Assembly (NCBI GenBank): GCA_013396655.1
Contig: WBMV01006439.1
Coordinates: 248,001-312,000, forward strand
Direction of reading: 5' to 3'
DNA length: 64,000 nt
From: Campylorhamphus procurvoides
Taxonomy: Eukaryota > Chordata > Aves > Passeriformes > Dendrocolaptidae
Shown: piece by piece, positions 15,301-29,200 of the stretch
Layout of the letters: each line of letters begins with the position of its first letter
Numbering within the stretch: the first letter of the stretch is position 1
The notes under the pieces: generated by a model
What the model was told of the DNA's origin: nothing
The model's database searches: none
Seen by the model: only the letters and a program-made list of their open reading frames with translations
Translations under genes and position numbers: made by a program

Positions 15301-16554
15301 ATGTCTGTCAGCACATCAGCACATCTGGCAGTAATGAAGACAAATTAACAGTAAGTCAAAAAATCTGGCAATATGATCAACTAAAGAATGTGAAATCCAT
15401 TCTGTACTCTTAGACCACCAGTGACTAGGGATGGATTAACTTCCTGTCTTTAATACTGGTGCCTAAATTAAAGGGAAATTGCATTGCAATCTGGGTACCA
15501 GGTTTCTGGCTACAAGTCCTTAGCTCAGCTACAGTAGGCAACAAAATCTTTGCTGTAGCTTTAGCCATGATGCCTGCGACAGCCTACTCTAACAGCTGCT
15601 TTTAATTTGGTTCAAAAGAAGCTATTTGGCAACAACGTAAGTTTGCACCTTCAAAGCAGGCAGATTTAAATAGCCAATGTCCTGTAGTATTAACCATTTT
15701 GGAATCTCACTGTTTTAATGCATTGATGACAACAGGATTCACAGCTTTTTAAAACAGTAGCCATCTGTATATAGAAAAACAAGAGTTTTAATCACTATGT
15801 TATAGCAAGCAATCTTCTTTCTCTGATGTTGTATAGTTAAAGATATTGTGTTCATTACTGCAAAAATAATCCAGCAAGAATTTACAATTGCTCAACCTGA
15901 CTGAGCAACTAAATAAAGCAGAGATCTCATCTATAACCAAAGAAGGGCAGACAAGTAAGGAACATAATCGCAAATTAAACCAAAGAAAACATTATCTTGC
16001 ACTTGGATGACCTTCTCATGTCGGGCATGGAGTGGTTGCAGAAGCAAAAAAGAGGGAGAAAGGGGATAGGAAAGTAAAGACAGTGTTAAGTGTTTGCATG
16101 CCTGAGTCACTCAGAAAAGAGTGATGTTACCAGGCAGATATCTAGTGCCTTTTTTCTTCTTCGACTAAATAGTTTGATATGAATTTATCCATCTATTGTG
16201 TACATCCTCCACCAGATGCAGGCACACTACACAGGTGTGGAGAACCTGTTGATACCATAGCCTTGTGTGCCTGAAAACTGGAAGCATGTGGGCTTCCAGT
16301 TGTCATATCTTCACATATCACAACTCTTGAATACACAAAGTGGAACATTTGCATACTTATTTTGGTTCAAGTAGCTTCAAATCACCTTTTCAGCAGCCGG
16401 TAGGACACCAACATATTTTACACAGTAAATCTAAAGGTACAAGTTTAAGTCCAACAAAGGTGCAAGCATGTATCAGAAAACACCCACATATGCAACACTG
16501 TCTACAAACATAATTCACACTTTCCATTCTTCATACACTAATGTGGGTCAGAGA
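9331..16554. other. Intergenic between CR1 and LRIG3 3' end
   Basis: Unique AT-rich sequence with no recognised gene or RNA. A locally GC-richer patch lies at about 10735-10870. Confidence 0.75.
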
Positions 16555-16570
16555 CCACACAGCAGCATAT

Positions 16571-16576
16571 TTTATT
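16571..16576 (-). terminator. Distal AATAAA poly(A) signal
   Basis: AATAAA on the gene strand 432 bases after the stop, followed within 10-20 bases by a GU-rich run (CTGCTGTGTGGTC). Either this or the proximal signal, or both, may be used. Confidence 0.5.
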
Positions 16577-16853
16577 AAAAATAATGTGCAAAAAAGATGC
16601 ATGATACCTGCAAAGAGCATGGAGTTTCCATTTGTAAAAAGGTACAAGTAACAGTACAAAATTAGAATGCTTACTACTCATTTCAATAAAATGAAGTCTG
16701 ACATATATAGAAATACATATACTGTATTATTTACACCATTAATTTACAAAAGACACTTGCATTTTTAAAAGCTATAAAATAATTACAAATACAGTATTTT
16801 TATAAGGAATGTTTTCCCTGTACAACAAACATAGAGCACTTTGGCAATTATGC

Positions 16854-16859
16854 TTTATT
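16854..16859 (-). terminator. Proximal AATAAA poly(A) signal
   Basis: TTTATT on the plus strand, hence AATAAA on the gene strand, 149 bases after the stop. A GU-rich stretch (TGTTTGTTGT) follows about 25-35 bases downstream, as expected for a cleavage site. Confidence 0.5.
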
Positions 16860-17007
16860 GGAACAAAAATACATTTTTTTTCTTCTGAATTCATAGCATC
16901 ATGTGGTTTCTTTCTTTCCTTCTTCCCCTCCTTATTCCCTTTTTAAATAGAATTCCATACTGAGGTAGTAGCATGTCAAAGCACGTCAATGGAAAGTCCA
17001 AAAGGAG

Positions 17008-17252
17008 CTATGTATCCAAATCACAGGATTGGAAAGTAGAAGTCCTAAAGTTTTCAAAGGACTGTTTGCAAGTATAAAAGCTATTTTCTCCTCTAGAAAC
17101 TGTCCTTTCCTTTCCCTCTTCATTTGCCTCTACGTCAAAGTCCAGTGAGGCATGATGATTATTACGGGAGGTTTCTGGTTGGCACTTTGCTGGCTGTCTA
17201 CAACTTGAAAAAGAGTCCAGATGAGGCCTCCATAAAGGCTTTCCAAATGTTC
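17008..17252 (-). CDS. LRIG3: LRIG3 exon 19 (C-terminus, stop)
   Basis: 245 bases of coding sequence ending in TAG at 17010-17008. It starts within the split glycine codon and reads [14 protein letters not shown], ending [14 protein letters not shown]. The terminal DLDT and the RRPHLD-like motif match LRIG3. The acceptor is ACTGTCTTTCAG. Confidence 0.96.
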
Positions 17253-20200
17253 CTGAAAGACAGTGAAAGAGACAATACAGAAATACTGATGCTAACACTT
17301 TGTGTCTCACCAAGGGCTGCATGTTGGAATGCAAGCCAGAGACTGACAGCATAAAAAGTTCACCAAAGCAAAATTTTACTTAACTGTTGTTTTACCCCTT
17401 AAAAGAAAACATCCACGTGATCAAAAGTGTAGGGCAAGATTCTGTCACCTGAGATATTAAAAACATTTCAAAAGTAGTTGTATAGCCACCCACAACTTCA
17501 GTTCTTTTGTTTTTATGACTACTTCCGTACGCATTTTTATTTGGGGAGGGTGGTGAGGGGAGAGGTGGGAATACAGACCAAACTGCCAACACAACACAAG
17601 ACATTTTCTAACGCAAAAGTCACAGCAGTCTCCCTGTTTTGTTCTTCAGTAAACAAACAGCACGTGCAATCTGCCATACAGTTCGGAAAAAAACCCAGAG
17701 AAATTTAAAAGAATTTCAACCCCTGACCTGTTGCTATACAACATATTGGGACATACATCATCATCTCACAGTACTAAAGAAATTTTTCTCTGACTAGCAT
17801 CTTATTAATAATAAAGGGCCAGCTACCTACATGCTCCATTAACAACTATCATCTAGCCAGTTGTGGGCAAAGAGAATTCAGCATTTTAGTTCAATCTTTA
17901 TTAATAATTATCTGGATTCACTAGTCGGAAAATAAGTAGTGTGTCTGTCGCTCTTCACCACTAAGAAGGTGTTAGCACCAACACCTCTGCAAAAAGAGCA
18001 TCCTCTTTTTTCACTGACGATACAGCCATCACAAGTCAGTGTCTTGTAAGCGTCACACAAAGGACTTATTTTTAAAGCCAAGGTGCCACAGGCTGATTGT
18101 TTTTATTAATGACTTAACACTATAATCTTTAATAAATTTTGAACCCAAAACCTCATACCTCCCCCTTTCTGCTTCGTTAATAGAAGCAAGGGTTTCAAGT
18201 AAAACTGTCATCTGAGAAGTTACTCAAAATAGAACTGGACAAGATCCACATTTGCACCAATGACTTGTAGAGCAATTCTAACTTAATACAACGTGAAAGG
18301 ATGTTCCTCACAGCACCAAAGCTACAAATGAGTCTTATCTTAAAAACAAAAATCCAAGCTATGAACTTTCTGGCTCATGCATCAACACCTAAGTGTAAGA
18401 AAAAGTGAATCCACACCTAAGGACAAGACATCTATAACAACTTTGTCCACAGCCACCACCTTCAAGATCTAGCCACAGGTCCTTTGAGGGAAGAGTGCTA
18501 ACGATAAGAGGGCATACAAGGCAGTGATGATGCAACTTAAGTGGGATAGCAGGCTAAAAGAACTGATGAAAAGAGTAGCTCTGCATAGATTTCTAGGGCA
18601 GAAAGAGGACCACGTGCCCTTGAGGGCAGGGTATTCCAACATACAGCTGAACAACTTGGTGCAGGATTTGTGCTAAAGCCCTATCTGCACAGTCCCACCA
18701 CAGTAATAGTGGCAGTCTGCCAGGAGGCTGGCCATTTACAGTTGTGGGGCCTCTGCCAGATGTTCTGGCATCTGCAACATTTTACAGTTCAAACATCTGG
18801 CTTTTGAAGGGGGAAAACTTCAGAGGTTGTGCCTCCCTCCCTCTCCACCCCCTGAGAACAAAGAGCACAGTGATGCACATTCCCCCAGGTCCCCTTGCAG
18901 AGCCATTTGACCCAGGCCTTGATCAGCCAATGCTCACACGCCAGCTGGGAGACAATCCACAGTACCAGGACTGTGCTTGGTGCTAAGATATCATAAGGAT
19001 AAAAGCAGTATGTGGTTTTATAAGCATTTTAAACCAACTAGCCAAATCAACATCCAAAATTTAGGGAGCTTCAAAGATCAAGCAATGCTTTTCTCCTTCC
19101 CTCCACCTCTCCCTGCAATCCGGATTAAAACTGTAAACCTCAACTAAGCTTTGGGAACTCTTTTTGTCGTACAAACGATGAGGAAAGTACAAAAGAGGGG
19201 TAGAGAGAGCATTTTTATATTGTGCCTTACTTTGAAGGGTAAATAGTTCTGGCTCACCATGTTATACAATATAAACTCATACAAGTTCAACTCTCCCCAC
19301 CTGCCTCAAGCCCTCCTGGAATCTTGTGTACCTTTTGCCTGTCAGGCAAAACGTCAAGTTATGTATCCTAACGTTTATGGAAATCTGACAGCTATATTAA
19401 GACAGAAGATAAGAATCACATCACTGATGAGACTTTCAGGTAAGCATGAGCTGTTAAGACCTCCTGGTAATTGAAATATTCATCATGCAGTTTTACTGTA
19501 ATCTCTTTTCTGTTCCTCGGCTTAAAAACATTTGCAAAAGAAAAAGCTCAGAAATTAGTTTTGTTTAGTGTTGTAAGTAGGAAACAAGACAGCAAGGATA
19601 ACAGCAGCTCTAATCAAAAAGCAACAGCTAGAACATACCCATGAAAGTGCTGTTACTCATAACAGATGAGGGCTCCAAACTTCTGTTTAAATCAAATGTG
19701 TCTGAATTCAGACTTTTGCTTTTTAGTCCAGTTCCTTCATTTTGAGTATAAATAGAATTCATCAATCTGCTACTTGTGGCCTGCGTCCCAATAATGCCAA
19801 CACACTGGTCAAAGGGATCATCCAGTGGAGGTGAGTATTGATAGCATTCTTTTTTCCTTAAATACCCAGACTCGTAAGGGTCCAAGCATGTTGTTCTTTG
19901 GTCAGGACTGAAACCTGAAGAAAAGGAAAAAATATTTTTATATAGATTCATCATAACACAACATTGAATTAGGACTAAAATTTCCCCCTGCTCCAACTTA
20001 CTTGCATTGTATGCTTCGAAAGCATCAGAACCATATGTGTTTCCTTTTAAATACAAAGTCCCTGAGGTCCCCAGATAGTGGCATAGGAATGGATCAGCAA
20101 CGCCCTCCAAGTCTGTTTCACTGCTGTTATCTAGATGGCAAATGCCTTAAAAATAAAATTGACATGTCAGCATACAGTCTTTTCTGAATCTTCAGCTTAC

Positions 20201-23200
20201 AGTTTCTTAAATTTTAAGAACCCCACATACTCAACTACATTTCACAGTGTATTTTAGAGCTTGAGTAGGTTTAAGCTCACCTTTTGATGAGAATTGTAAT
20301 TCTACCAAGTGTTTGATTAGTTAGCTTGACAGACAATGTGTCACACTTTGCTTGATGATACAACTCCTTAATAACAAAAGAAACCCAATCACACAGGCAT
20401 CAGAGCCAGATACTTCCTTCTAAAGCACTGGAAGCCAGGTTCATGCTCTGTCTCATAGCCACCTTTTGGAACACAGAGCATCAATGAAAAAGTCACTGGC
20501 TGCTTGAACAACTGTACAGATTTTTCAGTTCAAATGTTCTTGAAAGCTGTGGACATGATCTGTGGTTCTTGATCCATCTTTGCTACCATACTCTCACAGT
20601 GAGAACTCCTCGCCACCACTCCATTCCCATTTGTCCCACCTCCTGATTGTATTTCAGTCCCAAATTCCACCCAGAAAGGTGCCTTTTCCTGTCTAATGCA
20701 GGTATGTACACTGTATTCTCAGGGGCCAGATGTATAAATATCAAGTACTGCAGCTTTTAACTTGCAGTCACCTTAAACTCTTTATTTTGCTTTTCTAACT
20801 GGAAAGTTTGCACACTTATACTAAAGCTACACTGGTATTACCACACATGCCTACATTCCATTAAAGGATCCTTTTCAAGCTATGAGAGAGGAAGACATGC
20901 TGCTGTTTTGGACACCCTTGTTTCGGAAATGTCACCATCAGTTTAAATTTACCCTAGAGACTAGTGAAAAACTTCATGATTTAATAAAAGTTGTAACGTC
21001 ATTTGGATGAACAGAACCAAGTTCCTGTTATTATCCTCTTGAAGCAATCCCAAGCAATAAATTTCACATCCTCTATTAAACTTCAGTAGAGATGCTTTTT
21101 AGTGGTATTTCTTCTAGTCAGAAAGACAATACCCAAACTGCAGCTACTCAAGGAACATGGAAAATCTGCTTAGCATTTTATACATACCGCTACTGTCTCT
21201 CTGCTGTAAGAAATACCCTCCCACAGAAGATGTGAGGAACTGATGATGACTGCCATTTTCAGATGAACCATATCCATCCTGCCTTTCAGCCAGTGTCCCC
21301 TGGGATGACAGGTAACTTGGAATGTCAGCAGGCAAATTTGTTTCATCTGTAGGGATGCAAAACCCATCAGCATGCCTCGGTTTGTAGAAGCATTTTTAAA
21401 CTTGTCAGCAAAGCACTGAAAGTAAAAAGTAATTCACTCCTCTGAGTCAAAGCACACATATTCCTACAACAGTCATTGCGAAACAACCACAAACCATTTT
21501 TTTTTCCTTTACAAGGCAAACCTTCAGTTTACACACCTGTATTTGTGATGCTGCAATCTTCATTTCTCCTTCTGGTGTGGTAGATGATGACCACCCACAC
21601 CAAGGAAGTGCCCACCACACAGCAAACCACAGCTATGATCACAATGCCAACTGTGGCCCATCCATCATCATCAAGTGATGGGGCAATGTTTTGAGGAGAA
21701 TCACAGGTGGGAGTAGGAATTACATTAAGACGGATGTTGCCTCGTTCTGTTCCAAGTGTATTAGACATTTCACAGGTGTATTTCCCAGCATCTTCTACAT
21801 CTGTATCCACAATAATTAGTAACTGATTGCCTGCAGCAAAGAAATGTCTTTCTGTTACCACGAGAGGGCTGTCATCCTTAGTCCAGTTCAGTCGGGGTGG
21901 AGGGCTGCCGCCAGCAATACACTGCAAGACTGCAGTTTCCCCTTTTGTTACAGTTCGATCCAGCAAAGGCCGCAAAAATGATGGTGTTTCTGGAAAGAAA
22001 GCACAGGACTTATATCCTAAAGAACCTTACAAAGATGAGAACATGTCTCTTTCCTTCAGAGTTCAAGAGGAAAAGCTAAATTACATGCATCAGTAAGGCC
22101 TAATGAAGTAAGGCCATCTGATTCTCAGAAAAATCTCAAGGACTTTGAGCCTACAATTTAATTTACTTGTCAATTGATCAGACCTAGATGCTTGATTAGC
22201 TCACAAGGCAAAAAGGCCAGATCATGCATGCTTACGGCCACAGAGAACTAGAATAAAATTGGTTAACAAAATGTCACAAAATCAAAGTTAAACAAAATGC
22301 ACTGTCTCCAAAAAAAATAAAAGCCTCTTTTCCCTTCCCCCCACATATCTGAGAAACATAACTAAACTTTTATTTTGCACCACAACAGTGATTATACCAT
22401 TAAGGACTGCTAATATCTTACCTAGTACTGTTAATGTTGCGTTAGCTGAAATGCTTCCAGCAGTGTTTTGAGCTGTACAGCTATAAACACCTGTGTCCTC
22501 AATCTTTACATCAACAATAAAGAATACATCATCTTCAGGCATGACATGCATGCGCCTCTTGCGTGCAGCAGGAAAATCTGTTCCACCATCTTTCTGCCAA
22601 GCAATCTGTGGGACAGGATGCCCAACTGCAGCACATTCCAAACGTGCCATTGCCCCAGCTCGAATGGTTAAGTCCATGGGGATCTTTGTAAATGAAGGCA
22701 GCACTAAAGAAAAGTTAGTGATATCAAAATGAATACATGAAACTTACTTTTTTTGCACAGCATTTCCTTAACACCCTTTGTTGGCCTAAAAAAGCCAGGG
22801 AAGCATACAACCTAAATTTATCAGTCTCCAGCAGAGGGCAAGGGAGGAGACTGTGAAGTACGTGAGACCCTCTAGGTCAAAATCTCATTTCTGCGAACAG
22901 CTTCCTACATGACCTTTCCACAGCACCTTGAAACAAAGCATACACTTACCTTCTGTGAAGAAAAGATTAATGGTTTTTTTTCATCTTGTAACACAGACTT
23001 TGTCAGTTTTACTATGAATCAGTTATATCACTGCTTTTACCTATACTGTGCTTCAGCACAATTAGAACTAAAACTGAATGGTTTGATCTTGGAAGCAGAT
23101 ATATTTTTAAGAAATACTCTCAGCATATTAAGGGATCTTCTAAAACATGCAGATGATGAGAATGGAAAAATGACATTTACATTACTTCATTAAAATCATT

Positions 23201-26200
23201 CTACTTTTAAGTCCACAAACAAAAAGTAACATACTTACTGTTTACTGTAAGTTTGGCTTTGACAGAGTAGGATGAACCAAAATGATTTGAAATAACACAC
23301 TGGTATTTCCCTTCATTACTGAATTCAACATTGCGCAGTCGAAGGATGGTAGTGTACTCCATCACTTCACCGCCCTGTGCCCGGAGGTGTGCATAATTCT
23401 CCATTTCAGCATCTTGCAGTAATTCATTGTCCTTCTTCCATGCAAAAGTCATCGGGGAATCACTGCTGCTAGCTGCCGAACACACAAAACTCAAATTGGA
23501 ACCTTTGATTGCTGACTGGGTTTCGGGCTGGACAGTGATCTGTGGCTTAGGAAAATCATCTACACAGAAGGGAGAAAAAGTAACACAGAGGGAGAGGAAA
23601 AAAAAAAAAAAGGTGAGGCCTGAGGACTTTTCAGAAAGAGTTTGTAAGTCTTGTTTTATAGGTTTGAGAGACGAGTCAGGTAAGTATTTATAAAATGGAT
23701 ACACAATGCTTACATTTCATTAGCCTTAGGGCATTTAAAGATGCTCTATTTATGAGTTTACTGTGCCAAGTCATCCCTTATTGAAGAAAAGCACATTTAA
23801 AAGCAGACTGTGTGCATAGTTTAACAGCAGCACTAAAGATGGAAGAACTAGCCCCTGACATCTGCAAGAACTATTCTGAATATCAATCGTGAAGTGTACC
23901 CTTCATCTTTACAACACCTGAGGCTGTTGTGAGCTTACTGAAAGCACAGTTCTTCTGCCATCAGAAACCATAAGTTACAGTGGAGGGTTTTACCCAAACT
24001 CATAAACAAAAAATTCATGTACAAAAGTCAGTCTTTCAGTGATCTGTGGCTGTTTGGTTCAAAGGGGATGGAGATCCCCTAAGCAGGGCAGCACAAGAGA
24101 ACTTCATGAGATTAGTTTCTGAAGGTCCCTTTACTACTGGAAAGTTACCTTCAAAGTGCTATGTTGTGAGTTTACAGAATTAGCTGCTTTCTGAATTATT
24201 TATTCAATTTCTTGTACAAAAGGAGTGGGCAATTAAATGCTGGTCTCTCAAAAGCCTTAGCATATCCCCAGTTTTCACGATGTCTCCAATCTCCTGAAGA
24301 ACTTCACAGGAACTGCAGGAAAAGTCCTGTGAATCAAATATTCCTCTCTGCACAGAGTTCATTTTTATCTAGCCACTTTGTCTCCTTACATCTCATTTGT
24401 TTGGGAACAACACATCAAGGTCAAAATGCTATTTCCTTGAAGAACCTTCATGCTGTATGTTACAAAAGAAGGTAAGATGTGCAGATACTCTAACCTTGAG
24501 CTGCCTGCAGAACACTAGCAGGTCTGAAGCTGCACTCCAGCGACAGGGCAACATGGATCTGGGACTCTACGTATAGGCCTTAGGCATCTCCCAGGTCATT
24601 AATTTTTCATGCCTCATACCCATGCGTTAAGTCCTCCATTACAAACTATATCATTTGCAAATTAAGTTGATATTTTCACTGACTTTGCATAGGGATAAGC
24701 AAGGAAAACAGTGTAAATACTTAAATTGGCCTTGTGAAAGACAGGAGAACATATTTCAATCACTGATCACAGTTTGTTAAACTCCAGGATATATACTTCA
24801 TATATACTCCTTTAGCCACGAAGTGATTTGTAATTTCCTGCACTGCCAACTTCTTCTTTTCAGCAGTAGCTAGCATCTACTCATTATTTATTAAATATTT
24901 GACTGCTAATAGAAGGGAGAAAACAACATTTTTGTACCCTATTTAATACTCTATACCTGCTTTCCCACTGAAAATAGGGTATAGGTAGCAACAGTAAAAA
25001 TTAAGCAGTTATATTTGCTGTGAGAGGAAAATTATTGAGAAGACAGTTACTGTTTTGCCTCCAAACAATACAGAATTTGAATTTTAAGGAAAACAGAATG
25101 TATTCAATAAAAATACACGAAATCCAGTTAGCTTTTAATTTTTGATATTTTTTAAGTTCCCACTTTACGTATCAGAGTACTTAAAGACACATCTTTACTC
25201 TGAATGCTTACCTTCACTTTTCTTTAAATAGAGAACACAACATATAGCTGATAACGAACGCGACTAAACACAGAGAAATTTCATTAAGGCAGATGCTGTC
25301 ACCTCAAATTCTCACATCCTAAAGTAAAAATATTTTACTAGCATATCTGGCAAACTGAAATACAAAATATCAACTGTGTAACTGTGGCAATCAGATATTT
25401 TTAAATTATTTTACATACAGGTAGTAACTTACTTAGTCCAAATAGTTTTTGAAGTAGACAACAAGCACACTAAAAAAGGTCAGAACTGAGACCAACATAG
25501 CTTTTTTACCTTCAAATATTCTCAGCTCTGGGATAACCTCAAGACTAATGGAACGTGAAAATAACTTACAAAAAAAAATGAAAACCAAAAATTGCATCTT
25601 AATTTTGACAAATTACAACACTCTTATAAACCATAATTATCTAAACAATATCTGTCTTTTAAATCTAGATGCACATATATTTACCACCACAAACTACTGA
25701 GCTTTCACTTGCATGCTTATGCTAAGTACTACGTAAGCAAGCTGTACATGAAATAAAAGCCCAAAGACTGCCACTCCCCATCTTGTACAAGGCCACAAGC
25801 TTTGCACATCTACACCACAGTCTGGGACAGAAGAAAACGTTAATAAATATCAAATCCTCTCCATTTTATTATAGAAATCAAAACATATCAAAGAAACTGC
25901 AACAAAAACTAAGCATACAGCAAAATTTGTTCTATGGAACAAGAAATAAGAGGCTATACTTACCACAGACAAACCCATCCAGGTTGACAGCAAAAATACT
26001 TCTCCCTTTTAGCAGCTGAGGATGGGCACAACTGGCATTTACAAAGCTCTGGAAGCTGTTCTCTGACATCCACTGTGGTAGCCATTTTAATTGGCAGTCA
26101 CACAAGAGACTTGATGTGTTGAAGTGCCTAGGAAAAAGCAATTACATTCAAACCCAGTCTTCTTGTTTTTTCTATTTGTAATACAGATCTGTATGAGCAG

Positions 26201-29200
26201 ACATTAGTAAAAAACCTACATTTTTAGAGAAAGACAGCGCTATTATTTAGCTCAGATGTTGTGACACCATTGTCATGAGTGTCACATTCTACAAAGCAGA
26301 CATGTCAGCCTGAACTCCCAGTTTCTGCTACAATTATGAGTTCAGACAAACAGGCATGTTTGTAGACTCTCAGGTACAAAGCTACAGTAAGCAGTAGGAA
26401 ACAGAATTGGCATGCAGGAGAAGAGTCGAGGAGGCAGGCACTCTGGAAGTCAGCATCTGAGACATTCTCTTATTTATCTTGACAAAGATATTTAAAAAGG
26501 GGAGTGGGGGTACAAAGAATAGTAACGTGTTGAAATAACAAGCACAGAACTTGTTATTAGTACGAGTTTACCTAACCTATGGGAATAGCTACATTTAGAG
26601 AGGGGAAAAAACAAAGCAAAGGAATATTCTGGTAAGCATCTAGAATCAGGAGTTTAAGCAAGAGAAGTTCTCAGTTTGGGGTGAAAACTCAAAATTGCCC
26701 TTAACAAACATACTAAAAAACCCACATTCAGTAATAAAATGCCTTTCTTCAAATCCCACCCGTTCCTGAAAGTAAAAATAATTCATGGATCCAAGGAGAT
26801 AAATAGCTTTAAAGATGAATGAAGATATAGCAATTCTTGAATTATTTTTTTCTTGAAGAAAGGAAAGAGTCTCCTTGTCCTCTTTTCTCACACTAGCACT
26901 GTATAGAAACCTAGGGATGCCAGCTCACCAGTTTACATTGAGATGAAACAGGTTCTAGGATTATTCTTGTTATTTTTATGAGGCAGAGAAACCACACATT
27001 TTTTATATCCTGATATAGTGGGTATCTGTCCTATTTTCAGATTTATTCTCTAGGGACCTCAGAATAAAATTACTAGATATTAATTTACACTAAATAATCT
27101 TACTTGTGGGAAAGTACTTTCTACCATCTGTCTGTTTCTTCCTCGGACATAATGGATATCTACCAGGTGTTTCAAGAAAAGTACAGGAAAAAAATCACAA
27201 CTCTTGAATAGTTATTTCATTGAAGTATTCAGAATCTAGTATCTTGCAGCATCTTACAGTCCCTGGAGCAGTGTTAGCCTGTCTTTCTATCACATTTGAT
27301 AACTCTTCAAATCATCTATATCAATCTCTAATTGTCAGTGCTGCACTCCCAATTCTCTTGTGCCAAACTAACAACTGTCCTGAATCTGGCTGAGAGAGTT
27401 CAGCAGATTCAAACTAATCAAGCAATACACCCAGATCCAACTTTAGGAAGAGGAAAGGCTAAAAAACCCTGGCTATGGGTAGAAGCATAGCCGCTGTTTA
27501 CTAGAGCAGCTGAAGTTACACCACAATACAGATAACGTCAAACTGAACTTCAGATGGCCTGAATATTGTCTAGATGCAAGAAAGAAATATTTTACAGTTA
27601 AAACAATCATACACTGCAACAACATGTGGCATGGTGGAGTGTCCAGTACTGGAGGCTTTCAAGACACAATTGGATATAGTGCCAGATAACCCCATCTGGT
27701 GTCCCTTTTCAAGGAAATGTTGGACCAGGTAAGCTTTTGAGGTATCGTCTCACCTTCACTGTTCTCTGAGTCTATGAAATATGCAAGGCTCTTTGCTACT
27801 TTGTCTACAGCACTCAAGATGGAGTAATTCTGGAAGATGAAAGAGAGAGCCAGTTGCCAGAATGAGATTTGACAGGAGTCTGGAGAACACAAATGAAAAG
27901 CTCGAGACAAGCTTTAAGCAGTTCCTACTCATAATAAATGCACATCATTTTGTTATTCTTTAATTTGTTGACAGGTTATCTACAGACCAGCTCAGGGCAA
28001 CAGGTTTGAGTAGCAAAGGCTGATAATAATAGAAGGAAACACAAGATATATGCAAAAGGAAGAATTAGCTGTGCTCAAAACAAAGGGAAGAGTGACAGTG
28101 TTGCTCTGCACCAATCGATGAAAAAAAAAGGGGTAAGAGGACAAAAAGAAAATCCTCACTAGAAGAATACATTTTTCCCAGTGACCGCGTCAGAGCTTCT
28201 CTGAAGATCTGTCTCTTTGCTACTACGGGACAGAAGGACCCAATTACAAGCACTGACAACCAGATCTTTACAAAAGAATTACAGCACTGCTTTTCAGTGG
28301 TCCAATAAGCTTTAGTTAATGATAGCACTGCTGATCTTATACCATATTACATCACAGTCTTCCTTATTTAAAACCTATCAGAGACCAGTCAATTTAAAAT
28401 AAGGACTTTATAGACACCAAATGTAGCAGAAAACAAATGCTTCCTATCCTATGCTTTCTTATTTAAATACACCCATCATATAAAAACTAAGAAAAACCCA
28501 AAACACTGACATAACCTTTTTACATGACTTCAGAGAGATTACAGGAGTTTATCACTGTATCAGGCAATATCTTACAAGGCTTTTATTTATATCTAAGCTA
28601 AATATAATGTGTATCTGGATATAGTGAAGTGATGCCTTTTGATAGACACTTACAATGCTTTGAGTTTCTTCATTTGTGAAAATGCGTTTCCTTGAACTGA
28701 CATAATTGCATTGTTACTCAGATCTCTATAAAAAAAAGGAAAAATAATATCAGAGAAATATAGCAGTTTATTGAACTGAATATACTTAAGACTCAGGGAA
28801 TAGTTTGCTATTTTAGTGATACACAAAGGGATCCTCAAGCCCGGATGTGAATGAGAAACAATTAAGGAGTTTTATAGCATGCTTAATATATACGACTCTT
28901 TAAATTAATTCCAAAATACTCAGCACAACCCCAAACCTAAAGAACTTTCTGAAGATCACAATAGCAACCATGGTAAGTATATTTCATTCAAAGTCACAAG
29001 TAAAGCTTGTTAGTCCCACTCTTATTTCAAACTAGTATCAAAATTAATTTTTTCCAATTTTTGGTTAAATGTGAATTTCTACCACTTACAAGTGTTCAAG
29101 TGCATCCAAGCCAGAAAATGCTTTCTTTGTAATTGATCTAATCCTGTTTCCTTGGAGCATCCTGAAAAATTTAAGCACATGATGCACAAAAGACGCAATT

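Larger units (their letters stand above)
16555..17007 (-). other. LRIG3: LRIG3 3' untranslated region (minimum extent)
   Basis: Sequence directly 3' of the stop codon on the minus strand. It is AU-rich with several ATTTA-like words. The end is inferred from two poly(A) signals and could be longer; no transcript evidence is available. Confidence 0.6.

Noticed and set aside
22288..22421. Soluble LRIG3 ectodomain by intron 14 retention with an intronic poly(A) signal
   Set aside because: The frame continues to a stop at 22288, but the only AATAAA (22369-22374) lies before that stop, so the product would lack a stop codon.
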